Shown piece by piece: positions 1 through 7,563 of a stretch of DNA of 15,520 bases. The position numbers were made by a program, and so were the translations under genes. The notes below the pieces were generated by a model that saw only the letters and a program-made list of their open reading frames with translations, was not told the origin of the DNA and made no database searches. Within the stretch, counting starts at the first letter, position 1, and the number at the start of each line of letters is the position of its first letter. This stretch comes from Hyphomicrobiales bacterium (GTDB lineage Bacteria > Pseudomonadota > Alphaproteobacteria > Rhizobiales > Xanthobacteraceae), in NCBI GenBank assembly GCA_026400425.1, contig JAPLPC010000159.1:1-15520 (forward strand), given 5' to 3'.

Positions 1-1462
1 CTTCGTTGTGCTTGTCGTTATACGAGACCAGATCATTGAGATTGAAGCCGTCATGGGCCGTGACGAAGTTGACCGTCGCCCACGTCTTTCGGCCGCGCTT
101 GTTGAACAGATCGCCGGATCCGGATATGCGCTTGGCAAATTCCGGCACCATGCCGGGATCGCCCTTCCAGAAGCTGCGCACGGCATCACGGAACTTGTCG
201 TTCCATTCTGCCCAGCCCGGCGGAAATTGCCCGACCTGATAGCCGCCGGGGCCGATGTCCCAAGGCTCCGCGATGAGCTTCACGCCGGCGAACGTCGGAT
301 CCTGCCGGCAGGCATCCAGGAAGCCGCCGCCTTCGTCGAAACCATGGGGTTCGCGGGCAAGGATGGTCGCAAGATCGAAACGGAATCCATCGACGCGCAT
401 CTCGCCGGCCCAGTAGCGCAGCGAGTCGGCCACCAGCTGGATGACCCGCTGATGCGACATGTTGACGGTGTTGCCAGTGCCGGTGTCGTTGATGTAGTAG
501 CGCGGTTCGTTCGGCATCAGACGATAGTAGCTGGCGTTGTCGATACCCTTGAACGACAGGGTCGGACCGAGTTCATTGCCCTCGGCGGTGTGATTGTAGA
601 CCACGTCGAGGATCACCTCGAGCCCGGCGGCATGGAACTGATTGACCATCGCTTTGAATTCGGATGGGCTGCGGGTATGCATGTAGCGCGGCTCCGGCGC
701 AAAGAATGCCAGCGAATTGTAGCCCCAATAGTTGCGCAAGCCTTTCTCGGCGAGGTAGCTGTCATCGACGAATGCGTGGATCGGTAACAGTTCGATGCTG
801 GTGACGCCCAGTGACCGCAGATAGTCGCGGACATGGGGATGAGAGAGCCCTGCGAACGTGCCTCGCTCCGGACCCGGCACCATCAGATGCAGCTTCGTGA
901 ATCCTTTCACGTGCATTTCGTAGAAGATGGTGCGTTCCCATGGGATATCAGGCTTGCGCGACGAGCCCCAGGTAAATGCGGGATCGATCACGCGGCATTT
1001 CTGCATCAACGGAGCACTGTCGCTATCGTCGAACGAGCGGTCCTTGTCGGGATCATCCAGCTTGTAACCGAACAGCTGCGGTCCCCACTTCATCTCGCCG
1101 ACCAGTTGCTTGGCATAGGGATCGATCAGCAGCTTGTTGGGATTGAACCGGTGGCCTGCATCCGGCTCGAAAGGGCCGTGGACGCGATAGCCGTACACAG
1201 TCCCGGGCCGCGCATTCGGCAGATAGCCGTGCCAGACTTCGTCCGTATATTCCGGCAGATCGATGCGTTCGAGTTCACGCTCGCCACGCTCGTCGAACAG
1301 GCAGAGTTCGACCCGCGTCGCATGCGCGGAAAAAAGCGCGAAGTTCACCCCGAGCCCATCCCAGGTCGCACCCAACGGAAAGGGGCGACCGACCTGGATG
1401 ACAGAACGCTTGAGACGCTGTGCAACCTGTGCAAGCGAACCGTGTGTCTGATGGATGGTCAT
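1..1462 (-). CDS. glgX: Glycogen debranching enzyme GlgX (3' end cut by window)
   Basis: Isoamylase-type glycoside hydrolase family 13 enzyme that removes alpha-1,6 branches from phosphorylase-limited glycogen in the cytoplasm. The visible 487 residues begin MTIHQTHGSLAQVAQRLK and contain an N-terminal CBM48-like region (about 20-130) followed by the TIM barrel. Family landmarks seen are VILDVVYNHT, the nucleophile Asp363 in MRVDGFRFDLAT, the acid/base Glu399 in LIAEPWDIG and the third acid Asp471 in TAHDGFNLNDL. Family members are about 650-700 residues, so roughly 200 C-terminal residues lie outside the window. The ATG at 1462 is chosen because the family N-terminus starts there; a GTG codon lies directly upstream at 1465. 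A GGAAC-N18-TT promoter-like site (1491-1515) precedes it. The gene follows the AI-2E permease on the same strand after 124 bp and could have its own stress promoter. The reading frame shows no break. Confidence 0.95.
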   Translation of the reverse strand, partial: MTIHQTHGSLAQVAQRLKRSVIQVGRPFPLGATWDGLGVNFALFSAHATRVELCLFDERGERELERIDLPEYTDEVWHGYLPNARPGTVYGYRVHGPFEPDAGHRFNPNKLLIDPYAKQLVGEMKWGPQLFGYKLDDPDKDRSFDDSDSAPLMQKCRVIDPAFTWGSSRKPDIPWERTIFYEMHVKGFTKLHLMVPGPERGTFAGLSHPHVRDYLRSLGVTSIELLPIHAFVDDSYLAEKGLRNYWGYNSLAFFAPEPRYMHTRSPSEFKAMVNQFHAAGLEVILDVVYNHTAEGNELGPTLSFKGIDNASYYRLMPNEPRYYINDTGTGNTVNMSHQRVIQLVADSLRYWAGEMRVDGFRFDLATILAREPHGFDEGGGFLDACRQDPTFAGVKLIAEPWDIGPGGYQVGQFPPGWAEWNDKFRDAVRSFWKGDPGMVPEFAKRISGSGDLFNKRGRKTWATVNFVTAHDGFNLNDLVSYNDKHNE

Positions 1463-1490
1463 CACGCCCCCGTTATTCGAACTGTATGCA

Positions 1491-1515
1491 AAGTCGCGCC
1501 GCGACAATGCGTTCC
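1491..1515 (-). promoter_or_regulatory. EcfG-like promoter candidate for glgX
   Basis: On the minus strand GGAAC (1515-1511) is followed after 16 bases by ACTT, so the core fits the rhizobial RpoE2/EcfG pattern GGAAC-N18-TT but not the stricter CGTT form. It lies about 30 bp before the glgX ATG, in the only intergenic gap before that gene. Known: EcfG-type sigma factors recognise GGAAC with a weakly conserved -10 ending in TT. Inferred: stress control of glgX. Confidence 0.4.
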
Positions 1516-1586
1516 TTTCAGGTCTCGACACTTGACGTTGTGCGAACTCCGCAAGTGGACAGATGGTCGATGCATCGGGTCCCGGT

Positions 1587-3590
1587 TCAAGACGCTACGG
1601 CCGCAACACCTGTTTGCAGCTGGCCTGATGGGTCAGAGGCCAAATTGTCTGATGGCTCGGGCCCATCGGCCGCTGCCAAACTGACGCAGGCCGACAACGC
1701 CTCCCCCGGCGTAGCCACGGCCATATCGACCTTGGTGCCGCTTCGGAGTTGCTCCAGGCTCTGTTGGTCGATGTCTTCGGCCCAGCAGCAGAGAATGATA
1801 GTCGCCTTCGGCGATTTGCGACGAAGCCGCCGGACCGCGTAGCGCATGTGGGACACCGCACCGACATCCAAATAGATCAGGCAGACCGCGGCCACGCCCT
1901 CGGTTTCCAGCCTGAAAATGTTCGCTATGCTCAGCGCATCCGCCGGCTTGGCTTCGGCGGCAATGCCGTGGCTGGTGGCGAGATGGGCCATCATCAGCGC
2001 CGCCGCTTCATCGAGCACGGATCGGCCGGCGATGCAGAGCAGTGGATGCTCGCCTGACCATTCGGGCGCAAGGTCTGCGGGCTGCAGACGCGAAACCTGT
2101 TCCGCGCCGCGCGCCTTCTCGGCGCCCTCCACAGCCGACGCCGACTCGACATCTGTGGTCGTCTCGTTGTTGCCGAGCACATCGCGGACGTCGGCGAGAT
2201 CGGAGACGAATTCCCGCACCGTGTCGCGCAGCTTGGTCTGTCGCGCGTCATTGAGCACGCCCCGCTGAACGTCGCTCCGTGCCAGCATCAGCCCCTTCAG
2301 CGCGACCTGATCGTAATAGGACAGGAGCGATCGCTCCTTGAGATACTGCTCCGCCTTGTCGGCTGCTTCGGCGGGATCATCGGCCAACATGCGTTGATAG
2401 AATATCTCCGGCGGCGACAGCGCGGGACGATCGCCGAACATTACGTCGAGGAACTGAAACTTCTCCGCGTGCCGGCCGAGCACGACCAGACAGACGGTCA
2501 ACGGCGTCGCCAGAACGAGCCCGATCGGTCCCCACAATGCGGTCCAGAACGTCGCGGCGACCACGACGGCGACCGGCGAAAGGCCGGTGCTACGGCCATA
2601 GACCATGGGCTCGACGACATGACCGACGATGGGTTCGACGATGAGAAACAACGCCGCCGTCCATGCCAGGAGCGACCAACCGGGATCGACAGCGACAGCC
2701 AGGATCAAAGGGAACGCCGCAGAAATCACAGCTCCGATATACGGCACGAAGCGCAACACGGCGGCGAGCACGCCCCACAGCACGGGGCTCGGGATTCCGA
2801 TCGCCCACAGGCCAAGGCCGATGACGACGCCGAACGCGCCGTTGACGGCGAGTTGGGTCAACAGCAGCCGGCTCAACCGGCCAGCGGCGTCGTCGATCGC
2901 AGCGGTGGTGCGCTGCAGATCATGGGTGCCCGCCAGCCGGATCAAACGATTCCGCAGATCCTCCCGCTGCAGTAGGATGAAAATCACGAAGATGACGATG
3001 ACGCCAGTGGTCGCCAGCGGGTGAACGAGGGGCGAGAGAAGCGATCGGAGACTCTCCAGCGCGCTCGGATCGGGCTGCCTGACCTCCACCGGCACGGGCA
3101 CCACGGGACCAGTCGTCGGCCTCGCGACGATGCTGCCTGGTGCCTTCTCCGCTACCTGCGGTTTGTCCAGTTCCTTGCCCAGATCCCTGAGCATGTCGGA
3201 GGCACGTTCGAGCGTGCCTCGCCCTGCAGTGGTGCTGCGCAGCGCCTGGATCTTGTCGCTAATCGTGGACTGGTATTTCGGCAGATCGCCGGCCAGATCG
3301 GTGAGCTGCGTGGCGAACAGGCTTCCGATTCCGAAGATGCAGGCGAAAGCGCAAAGGACGACCCCGACAACGGCCAAACCGCGTGGCACCCGCAGATTGA
3401 GCAACAGACGAACCGGAGGCGCGAGTGCGAAGCTGAGCAGAATCGCCAACGCCAACGGCACGAAGATATCGCGACCGAAATAGAGCGTCGCGATGATCAT
3501 GCCGGCGAGGATGGCGCTCGCCACGGCGCTGAGAAGTCCGACGAGTTCTTCCGTGGATTTCCCTTTGGTCGGCAACATGGTTTTGCTCAC
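1587..3590 (-). CDS. AI-2E family (PerM-like) permease with long soluble C-terminal domain
   Basis: A 667-residue member of the AI-2E/DUF20 transporter family; substrates differ across the family and cannot be read here. Hydrophobic segments lie at about 18-37, 42-58, 71-93, 188-207, 243-265, 268-300, 305-330 and 338-372, with the typical long periplasmic-type loop (about 95-185) between segments 3 and 4. The family signatures VPYIGAVIS (282-290) and LVLATPLTVCLVVLG are present. Most family members end near residue 350-380. Here about 290 more residues follow: a charged helical stretch (385-510) and a region at about 515-640 with alternating beta strands and helices (HPLLCIAG, AAVCLIYLDV, KATIILCCW), resembling a Rossmann or B12-binding-like fold but lacking a DxHxxG cobalamin motif. 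Similar long forms are typical of Bradyrhizobium relatives. The start is the GTG at 3590; the ATG at 3578 is an alternative. No GGAAC site precedes it. Confidence 0.85.
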   Translation of the reverse strand: MSKTMLPTKGKSTEELVGLLSAVASAILAGMIIATLYFGRDIFVPLALAILLSFALAPPVRLLLNLRVPRGLAVVGVVLCAFACIFGIGSLFATQLTDLAGDLPKYQSTISDKIQALRSTTAGRGTLERASDMLRDLGKELDKPQVAEKAPGSIVARPTTGPVVPVPVEVRQPDPSALESLRSLLSPLVHPLATTGVIVIFVIFILLQREDLRNRLIRLAGTHDLQRTTAAIDDAAGRLSRLLLTQLAVNGAFGVVIGLGLWAIGIPSPVLWGVLAAVLRFVPYIGAVISAAFPLILAVAVDPGWSLLAWTAALFLIVEPIVGHVVEPMVYGRSTGLSPVAVVVAATFWTALWGPIGLVLATPLTVCLVVLGRHAEKFQFLDVMFGDRPALSPPEIFYQRMLADDPAEAADKAEQYLKERSLLSYYDQVALKGLMLARSDVQRGVLNDARQTKLRDTVREFVSDLADVRDVLGNNETTTDVESASAVEGAEKARGAEQVSRLQPADLAPEWSGEHPLLCIAGRSVLDEAAALMMAHLATSHGIAAEAKPADALSIANIFRLETEGVAAVCLIYLDVGAVSHMRYAVRRLRRKSPKATIILCCWAEDIDQQSLEQLRSGTKVDMAVATPGEALSACVSLAAADGPEPSDNLASDPSGQLQTGVAAVAS

Positions 3591-3680
3591 TTCTCACGCG
3601 AACTGCATCGCGACGGGGTGTTACAGCGATGGCCGTGTATTGGGCGGTCGGATTCGGAGTGAGATGCAGCCAAGGCCGCA

Positions 3681-3839
3681 TCAATCCAGCGGCTTGTCAT
3701 CGTCCGTCGAAGGCTCCTGCTCCAGAGAGCAAATGTCGCCGCCGCCCAGTTGCTCTTCCGGTGGTGGATAATCGGAAGCATCCGTATCAGCAGGACGTTT
3801 TTCGACCTCTTTGACCTTGGTCACTGAAACTCTGTTCAT
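3681..3839 (-). CDS. Small acidic hypothetical protein, 52 aa
   Basis: A short reading frame starting MNRVSVTKVKEVEKR, ending with an acidic, proline-rich tail (PSTDDDKPLD). The support is a good ribosome binding site: AAGGA six bases before the ATG. Composition is charged and probably disordered; no membrane segment or signal peptide is seen, with one Cys near residue 37. I do not recognise the family. It lies 90 bp upstream of the AI-2E permease on the same strand and could be its operon partner. A terminator-like hairpin lies just upstream of its ribosome binding site, so its expression may depend on read-through or on a promoter I cannot see. It could still be a chance frame. Confidence 0.5.
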   Translation of the reverse strand: MNRVSVTKVKEVEKRPADTDASDYPPPEEQLGGGDICSLEQEPSTDDDKPLD

Positions 3840-3855
3840 GGTGATCCTTCCCGCC

Positions 3856-3879
3856 TAAAAAGCCTGCCGAAGCGGGCTT
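3856..3879 (-). terminator. Possible intrinsic terminator or attenuator
   Basis: On the minus strand AAGCCCGC and GCAGGCTT flank a TTCG tetraloop, followed directly by more T residues (five in a row in total). Seven of eight pairs form; one is a C-A mismatch, though the same bases would be a U-G wobble in a plus-strand transcript. It sits between the promoter-like site at 3995-4019 and the ribosome binding site of the 52-aa gene. Confidence 0.4.
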
Positions 3880-3994
3880 CCTCTTGAAGACACGGACCGC
3901 ACTCGCCTTCACGTCGCCCGAAAACGAAGCGGCAGCTGCAATGAACTCGTAAATCGTTTCATCCGATTGCTCACGAATCGGTGACTGGCGTCTC

Positions 3995-4019
3995 AACTTT
4001 CCGTTCAGGAGGTAGTTCC
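3995..4019 (-). promoter_or_regulatory. EcfG-like promoter candidate in the 3840-4172 gap
   Basis: The minus strand reads GGAAC (4019-4015), 16 bases, then AGTT, three of four matches to the CGTT -10 element. It faces the 52-aa gene but lies about 155 bp from its ATG, with a terminator-like hairpin in between. It may therefore drive a short RNA rather than the coding region directly. Confidence 0.4.
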
Positions 4020-4172
4020 GTATTGGCGCAGTTAAGTTGCGTTAGGGGCATCATGAGAGGCACACTTGGAACGCAGACATCCAGCACATGATCCGGCCCG
4101 GCACAATTGCGGTTCCGGGACGTTGTCGACGGCGGCATTCGCCCGCCGCTCAGCAATCTCGAGGAATTCTTT

Positions 4173-4904
4173 TTGCTTTCAGTCGGACAGGTTCAACAGA
4201 TCTGGCACTACCCCGTCAGTTCCGTGGGAGGCGAAGCGTCGCCCAGCGCCGATATCGATGCCACGGGCGTGATCGGTGATCGGCATTATGCCCTGATCGA
4301 CCGCGGGTCGGGCCTGCCCGCCGCTCCGGAAAGCGACCCGCGCTGGCGCAAGGCGCTGTATCTGCAAGCCAGAACCATCGACGGCGAACTGCCCGTCATC
4401 TGCTTTCCGCAAGGCGAAACCTTCGCCTTGATGGACCGCGAAATGAATGAGTGCCTGTCCGACTATTTCGGCTTTGCTGCAGGCGTCGCAGCCTATGCAC
4501 CGAGCGAACTGCATCCGGGCATCACGCTGACGCAGCCGCGCCATCACCATCATCCCTTGCACGTGATGACCACTGAGTCGCTGGCCTATCTGGCGACGCT
4601 CCGGCAGACGGACACCGTCGATGTCCGCCGCTTTCGTCCGTCGGTGCTGATGACCATTCCCGACGAAAGCGGGTTCGTCGAGAGCGGATGGATCGGCAGA
4701 TCGCTGCAGCTGGGCCCGACCGCGTTGCTGGCCGAGGAAGAAACCAGACGATGCGGCATGACCTTTGTCGGACAGCCTGGTATCGACGAGGATCCGGACA
4801 TCTTGCGAACCATCCTGAGACACAACAAACGCCATCTCGGCATCTATTGCTCCGTGAGCAGCTCAGGGACGATCACGGTGGGCGACCAGATCGATGTGAC
4901 GTGA
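4173..4904 (+). CDS. MOSC-domain protein
   Basis: A 243-residue protein with the MOSC (molybdenum cofactor sulfurase C-terminal) fold. The N-terminus (GQVQQIWHYPVSSVGGE, then VIGDRHYALID) is the usual beta-barrel entry. The middle has FRPSVLMTIP. The conserved metal/sulfur-carrying Cys appears to be Cys194 in TRRCGMTFV, followed by the family ending LGIYCSVSSSGTITVGDQI. MOSC proteins act with the molybdenum cofactor or carry sulfur to molybdoenzymes; the substrate here is unknown. I chose the TTG at 4173 because GAGG (4161-4164) sits eight bases upstream and homology begins there; a longer TTG start at 4107 would add 22 unconvincing residues. A natural RHHHHPLH stretch lies mid-protein. It converges with the split oxidoreductase, with only 8 bp between them and no terminator seen. 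Confidence 0.85.
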   Translation: MLSVGQVQQIWHYPVSSVGGEASPSADIDATGVIGDRHYALIDRGSGLPAAPESDPRWRKALYLQARTIDGELPVICFPQGETFALMDREMNECLSDYFGFAAGVAAYAPSELHPGITLTQPRHHHHPLHVMTTESLAYLATLRQTDTVDVRRFRPSVLMTIPDESGFVESGWIGRSLQLGPTALLAEEETRRCGMTFVGQPGIDEDPDILRTILRHNKRHLGIYCSVSSSGTITVGDQIDVT

Positions 4905-4912
4905 ATTCTTGC

Positions 4913-6591
4913 CTACGAACCGGCGTCAACGAGCAGGCCTTTGTCGAACGCGAACGCCGGCTCGGCTGTCTCGATCGACAGATCAGCAAGGATGGCAGCA
5001 GAAACCACATTGCCGATCTCATGCGCGCTGGTGATGCCCTGCACGAACGGCAACTTGTGCAACAGGAACGAAATGGCGGCGCAATAGAGCTGATTGCAGA
5101 GCGCACCATCGAACTTCGGCCGAAATGCCGCATCGAGATCGATGCCGCCGGTGCGCGTATAGGCACTCTCCGTCTCGGCGCTGAGCAGCACCGCGCCGTC
5201 ACGTGAGACAGCAGGCTTAATCACGCCTTGCGCGATCAAGCTCCCGTTGCATCGACGAATGCATCGAACGCGGTTTCGGTGCCGTCATGCCGGATGACTG
5301 CACCGCGCGCGACTCCATCCGTCGTGATCTCGTAGTCGTTGCCGAGCTTGATGATATCGAGTTTGCCAGCGCGACGCAGCGCCAGCAGGCGCTGGATCGA
5401 CTGATGCGGAACCGTCGCATAATCATCGATGAACACCGACTTGAACGACTTGTGGAAGCGCTTGAGATCATCCTTGTCGAGATGCGGGACGGCACGCGCA
5501 ACAATTTCGTGCATGCGCAGAATCGCATATCGCCACTGCACGATATGCTGGCTGGCCTTGTTCTGTTCGGCCTCGGCAAGGTTCATCCCGGCCCATACGA
5601 ACGGATCCATCGCCTCGCGGGCCGCGAAATAGGCCGGAGCCAGCGTCTCCACCGTCAGTAGCGACAGTCCGATACTGGCCGCATAATCGGGATCGCTGGC
5701 TGCAAGCTCACGCTTGAACAGGTCGAACACATTGTCGAGCAGACTTGCACTGCCGTGCGCGATTAGTGCATCGACCGCCTCGACGGTGCAGATATGCAAC
5801 GGCGCATAGGGGTACTCGCAATAGAAGTCCGCCTCGGGGAGCAGGCCTTTGCGTGACATCATGGTCGCATGAAAGCCTTCACCGGCTGCGGAGCTCTGAT
5901 ATTGCAGCTGGCCGCTGGCATCGAGATAGAAGGCTCCGTAGGCGGTCGAAACCGTCATCAACGCATCGATGGCGCTGAGCGAGGTGCCGAGGATGGCGAT
6001 CGAACCGGGATCGATGCTTTTCAGCGCCCGAGCCGGCCAGGGAGAAACGAAATAGCCCGGTTTGACCTCGGTGGTTTCCGGCCAATCATGTCCGGTAGCC
6101 ATCACCACATGGTCGAACGCATAGTCCTTGCGTTCGCCGTCGGGCGTCCGCACGGTGAGTTGAATGTCGTCGGGCTGCAGCTTGATGTCCACGACGCGGT
6201 GACGCGTCCTGACGTCGATCACATGCTGGTTGGCGATGCCCTTTTCGATCAATTGCTGAAACTGCGACTGCAGGTATTCGCCCAGCACGATGCGCGGGTA
6301 GAACTCGCGCTCCTTGATCTGGGCGCGCGCCACGTTCAGCCGCTCCAATTCCAGGTCAGGCTGGCGCCGCAGCCATTCCACCAGGTTTTCGCAGATCGGA
6401 GGCAGTTCGATGCTGGCGATATTGGCGAGCATCGCCTGATCATTGATGTCGGGATGGTACGGCGTACCCTTGCCGGCATCCGCCTCCACCTCGAATACAG
6501 TGATCGACAGCGGCACGCGTGCAGCGACCAGCCCTGCAAGGGTGTAGATACCGGTGGGGCCGGATCCAATGATCGCGATTTTGGAGGTCAT
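4913..6591 (-). pseudogene. FAD/NAD(P)-binding oxidoreductase, frame broken near C-terminus
   Basis: A flavoprotein of the FAD-NAD(P)-binding (NAD_binding_9, COG4529-like) group. The dinucleotide motif IIGSGPTGIYTLAGL follows the start, with FEVEADAGKGTPY after it and a second nucleotide motif, IAILGTSLSAIDALM. The first frame covers 6591-5236 (451 residues) and stops just after FDAFVDATG. The expected C-terminus continues in another phase at 5242-4913 with SLIAQGVIKP, FRPKFDGALCNQLYCAAISF and LPFVQGITSAHEIG, which clearly belong to the same protein. Restoring the frame needs 3k+1 extra bases, so a small deletion or a sequencing error is likely. The stop TGA overlaps a TTG codon (TTGA, 5236-5239), so reinitiation is conceivable. 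The ATG at 6591 is chosen over the GTG at 6666 because it lies seven codons before the Rossmann motif, and the GTG would overlap the promoter-like box. Substrate unknown. Confidence 0.8.
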
Positions 6592-6636
6592 GCGGAGCGA
6601 TGCCGCATGGGGGGATGATTGTGCATGGTCATAAGG

Positions 6637-6661
6637 GACGTGCGGCGCAAGGTTTGGTTCC
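6637..6661 (-). promoter_or_regulatory. Imperfect EcfG-like site before the oxidoreductase
   Basis: The minus strand shows GGAAC (6661-6657), 16 bases, then CGTC, differing from GGAAC-N16-CGTT only in the last base. It ends about 45 bp before the ATG at 6591. Because the last T is the most conserved -10 base in this promoter class, function is uncertain. Confidence 0.3.
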
Positions 6662-6748
6662 CTCACCTCATCCCGTCCAGAAATCCCGGGCGCCGTTGGA
6701 GATATCGCCTCCGCCGCATCGACGCCCCTCTTTAAGCCCGGGCTGCCT

Positions 6749-6949
6749 TTAGGCTGCTTTTCGCTTGCGTGCCGGGGCTTTGGCCTTGGCGGCCTTCTTT
6801 GACGTGGCGGCTTTCACGTTGGCGATTTCGCCCAGCGATCCCGCCAGGACTTCGCGTTGTGCGGCCAGCCAGAATGCGTCCGGATTGCCCATCGGCGACC
6901 CTGCATCGCGCCACATGTGATAGGCGCGCTCCCGGATTTGTTGTTCCAT
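6749..6949 (-). CDS. DUF2934 family small protein
   Basis: A 66-residue protein starting MEQQIRERAYHMWRDAGSP and continuing GNPDAFWLAAQREVL, the characteristic DUF2934 helix pair (RAYxxWxxxGxPxG then FWLxAxxE). The last third is a Lys/Ala-rich basic tail (KKAAKAKAPARKRKAA), common in alphaproteobacterial members and suggestive of nucleic-acid contact, although no function is established. The start is ATG 6949 because GGAG lies nine bases upstream and the family begins with this MEQQ segment; an in-frame TTG at 6976 and an ATG at 6958 are less likely. It stands alone between the oxidoreductase start and the 45-aa gene. No GGAAC site is seen upstream. Confidence 0.8.
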   Translation of the reverse strand: MEQQIRERAYHMWRDAGSPMGNPDAFWLAAQREVLAGSLGEIANVKAATSKKAAKAKAPARKRKAA

Positions 6950-7105
6950 GTTCTGCATCTCCAAATTCTGCTGCAACGCAGAAAACGATGCCGAAACGCG
7001 GTTAACAAAAGCCCAACGATGCGAAGTGTTTGAAGATCGAACGATGGCGTAAACGCGCTGAGGCTTGCGTCATAGATCGCAAACACGTGCGCCTTGCCCG
7101 CACGT

Positions 7106-7243
7106 TCATGCCGCGCGCTCAATGCCCTCTTGCTCCGCCAGTTTCGCGGCGATCTGGCTTCGGATAGCCACGGCTTCTCGGCCCCGTGCCTTCCTCAGGA
7201 GACACCAGAGTCGAATGAGTTCCTGTTGGGCGTCCTTATCCAT
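7106..7243 (-). CDS. Small hypothetical protein, 45 aa
   Basis: A short, highly charged, helical protein that starts MDKDAQQELIRLWCLLRKAR and ends AEQEGIERAA. A clear ribosome binding site (GGAGG, six bases before the ATG) supports it. It is too short for confident family assignment and I do not recognise one. No membrane segment is seen; one long amphipathic helix with a single Cys at position 14 is likely. The ATG overlaps the stop of a 16-codon upstream frame (7236-7286). The gene is divergent from the DUF3072 gene, and about 100 bp separate their start codons. Confidence 0.6.
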   Translation of the reverse strand: MDKDAQQELIRLWCLLRKARGREAVAIRSQIAAKLAEQEGIERAA

Positions 7244-7286
7244 GGCCAGCCTCCATCTCCTGCACGAATGTCTCCTGCACGAACAT
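7236..7286 (-). other. Possible 16-codon leader ORF with internal repeat
   Basis: The minus-strand frame MFVQETFVQEMEAGHG has its stop TAA inside the ATGGATAAG start region of the 45-aa gene, an overlap of eight bases that would suit translational coupling. Its body is a tandem duplication of five codons (FVQET/FVQEM). No ribosome binding site is seen before its ATG, so it may be chance. Confidence 0.2.
7256..7283. repeat. Tandem 13-base repeat, period 15
   Basis: The plus strand reads TCTCCTGCACGAA twice (7256-7268 and 7271-7283) with two bases between. On the minus strand each copy carries an AGGAG core, placing SD-like sequences upstream of the 45-aa gene. The period of 15 bases preserves reading frame. 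It looks like a local slippage duplication. Confidence 0.7.
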
Positions 7287-7290
7287 AACA

Positions 7291-7315
7291 GGAACGATAA
7301 CGCATACCGCGGATT
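7291..7315 (+). promoter_or_regulatory. EcfG-like promoter candidate for the DUF3072 gene
   Basis: GGAAC at 7291-7295 is followed after 16 bases by GATT, fitting GGAAC-N18-TT but only two of four bases of CGTT. It lies 28 bp before the ATG at 7344, a sensible distance. The same -10 version (GATT) occurs before the 60-aa gene at 12132. Confidence 0.4.
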
Positions 7316-7343
7316 ACGTCCACTCCTCACATGGAGAGTTCGA

Positions 7344-7544
7344 ATGGCCGACAATGCGCAGAAAGATCCGAAGGACTGGGTTTCGGGTGACGACCCCATG
7401 ACTGGCGCGCAGGCGTCTTATCTCAAGACGCTGAGTGAGCAGGCACACGAGCCGGATCCCACCAAGGCCGATCTCACCAAGGCCGAAGCTTCGGAACTGA
7501 TCGACGACCTGCGGCAGGAGGCCGGCGTCGAGCGGCAACGTTAG
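7344..7544 (+). CDS. DUF3072 domain protein
   Basis: A 66-residue cytoplasmic protein carrying the DUF3072 pattern DWVSGDDPMTGAQASYLKTL followed by an acidic linker and DLTKAEASELIDDLRQ, essentially the full family domain. The family resembles a SAP/HeH-like helical motif, and its role is unknown. The ATG at 7344 is chosen for its GGAGAG ribosome binding site five bases upstream and because the family's conserved part begins shortly after; the frame continues upstream to 7065 without resemblance to anything. An EcfG-like site (7291-7315) precedes it, in line with its presence among other stress genes. Its 3' end converges with xthA across 19 bp, with no terminator seen. Confidence 0.85.
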   Translation: MADNAQKDPKDWVSGDDPMTGAQASYLKTLSEQAHEPDPTKADLTKAEASELIDDLRQEAGVERQR

Positions 7545-7563
7545 TTTCAGAGCGCAGGGCGAG

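Larger units (their letters stand above)
3840..4172. other. Gene-poor 333-bp gap with promoter-like site and hairpin
   Basis: No convincing protein gene was found here. On the minus strand a GGAAC-N18-TT site (3995-4019) would start a transcript near 3988 that runs about 130 bases to the UUCG hairpin with a T run at 3856-3879, which could be a small RNA or a leader. A TTG-initiated frame (3787-3996) runs through the hairpin and into the 52-aa gene in another phase and is not accepted. On the plus strand the gap must hold the promoter of the MOSC gene, but no site stands out: the GGAAC at 4069-4073 has no TT at the right spacing. Confidence 0.4.

Noticed and set aside
8..1684. Long plus-strand open frames of 259 and 283 codons opposite glgX.
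   Set aside because: They are antisense to a clear GlgX frame carrying all three catalytic acids; long antisense frames are expected in GC-rich DNA.
2394..3662. Plus-strand frames rich in Arg, Gln and Asp opposite the AI-2E permease.
   Set aside because: Composition is the complement of membrane-protein codons, with no family resemblance and no ribosome binding site.
3787..3996. A 69-codon minus-strand frame from a TTG codon across the hairpin region and into the 52-aa gene.
   Set aside because: The TTG has no convincing ribosome binding site, the frame reads through a terminator-like hairpin and overlaps the better-supported 52-aa gene in another phase. Its middle looks mildly protein-like, so it is not fully excluded.
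4069..4093. A GGAAC box before the MOSC gene.
   Set aside because: No TT at 18 bases and no CGTT-like element at 16 or 17 bases, so it does not fit the stress-promoter pattern.
4539..4562. Four consecutive His codons in the MOSC protein, which might suggest an engineered tag.
   Set aside because: The run is internal, only four long, and lies in an otherwise natural family sequence.
5230..5245. Programmed ribosomal frameshift in the oxidoreductase.
   Set aside because: No slippery heptamer and no downstream stimulatory structure were seen; a small indel is simpler.
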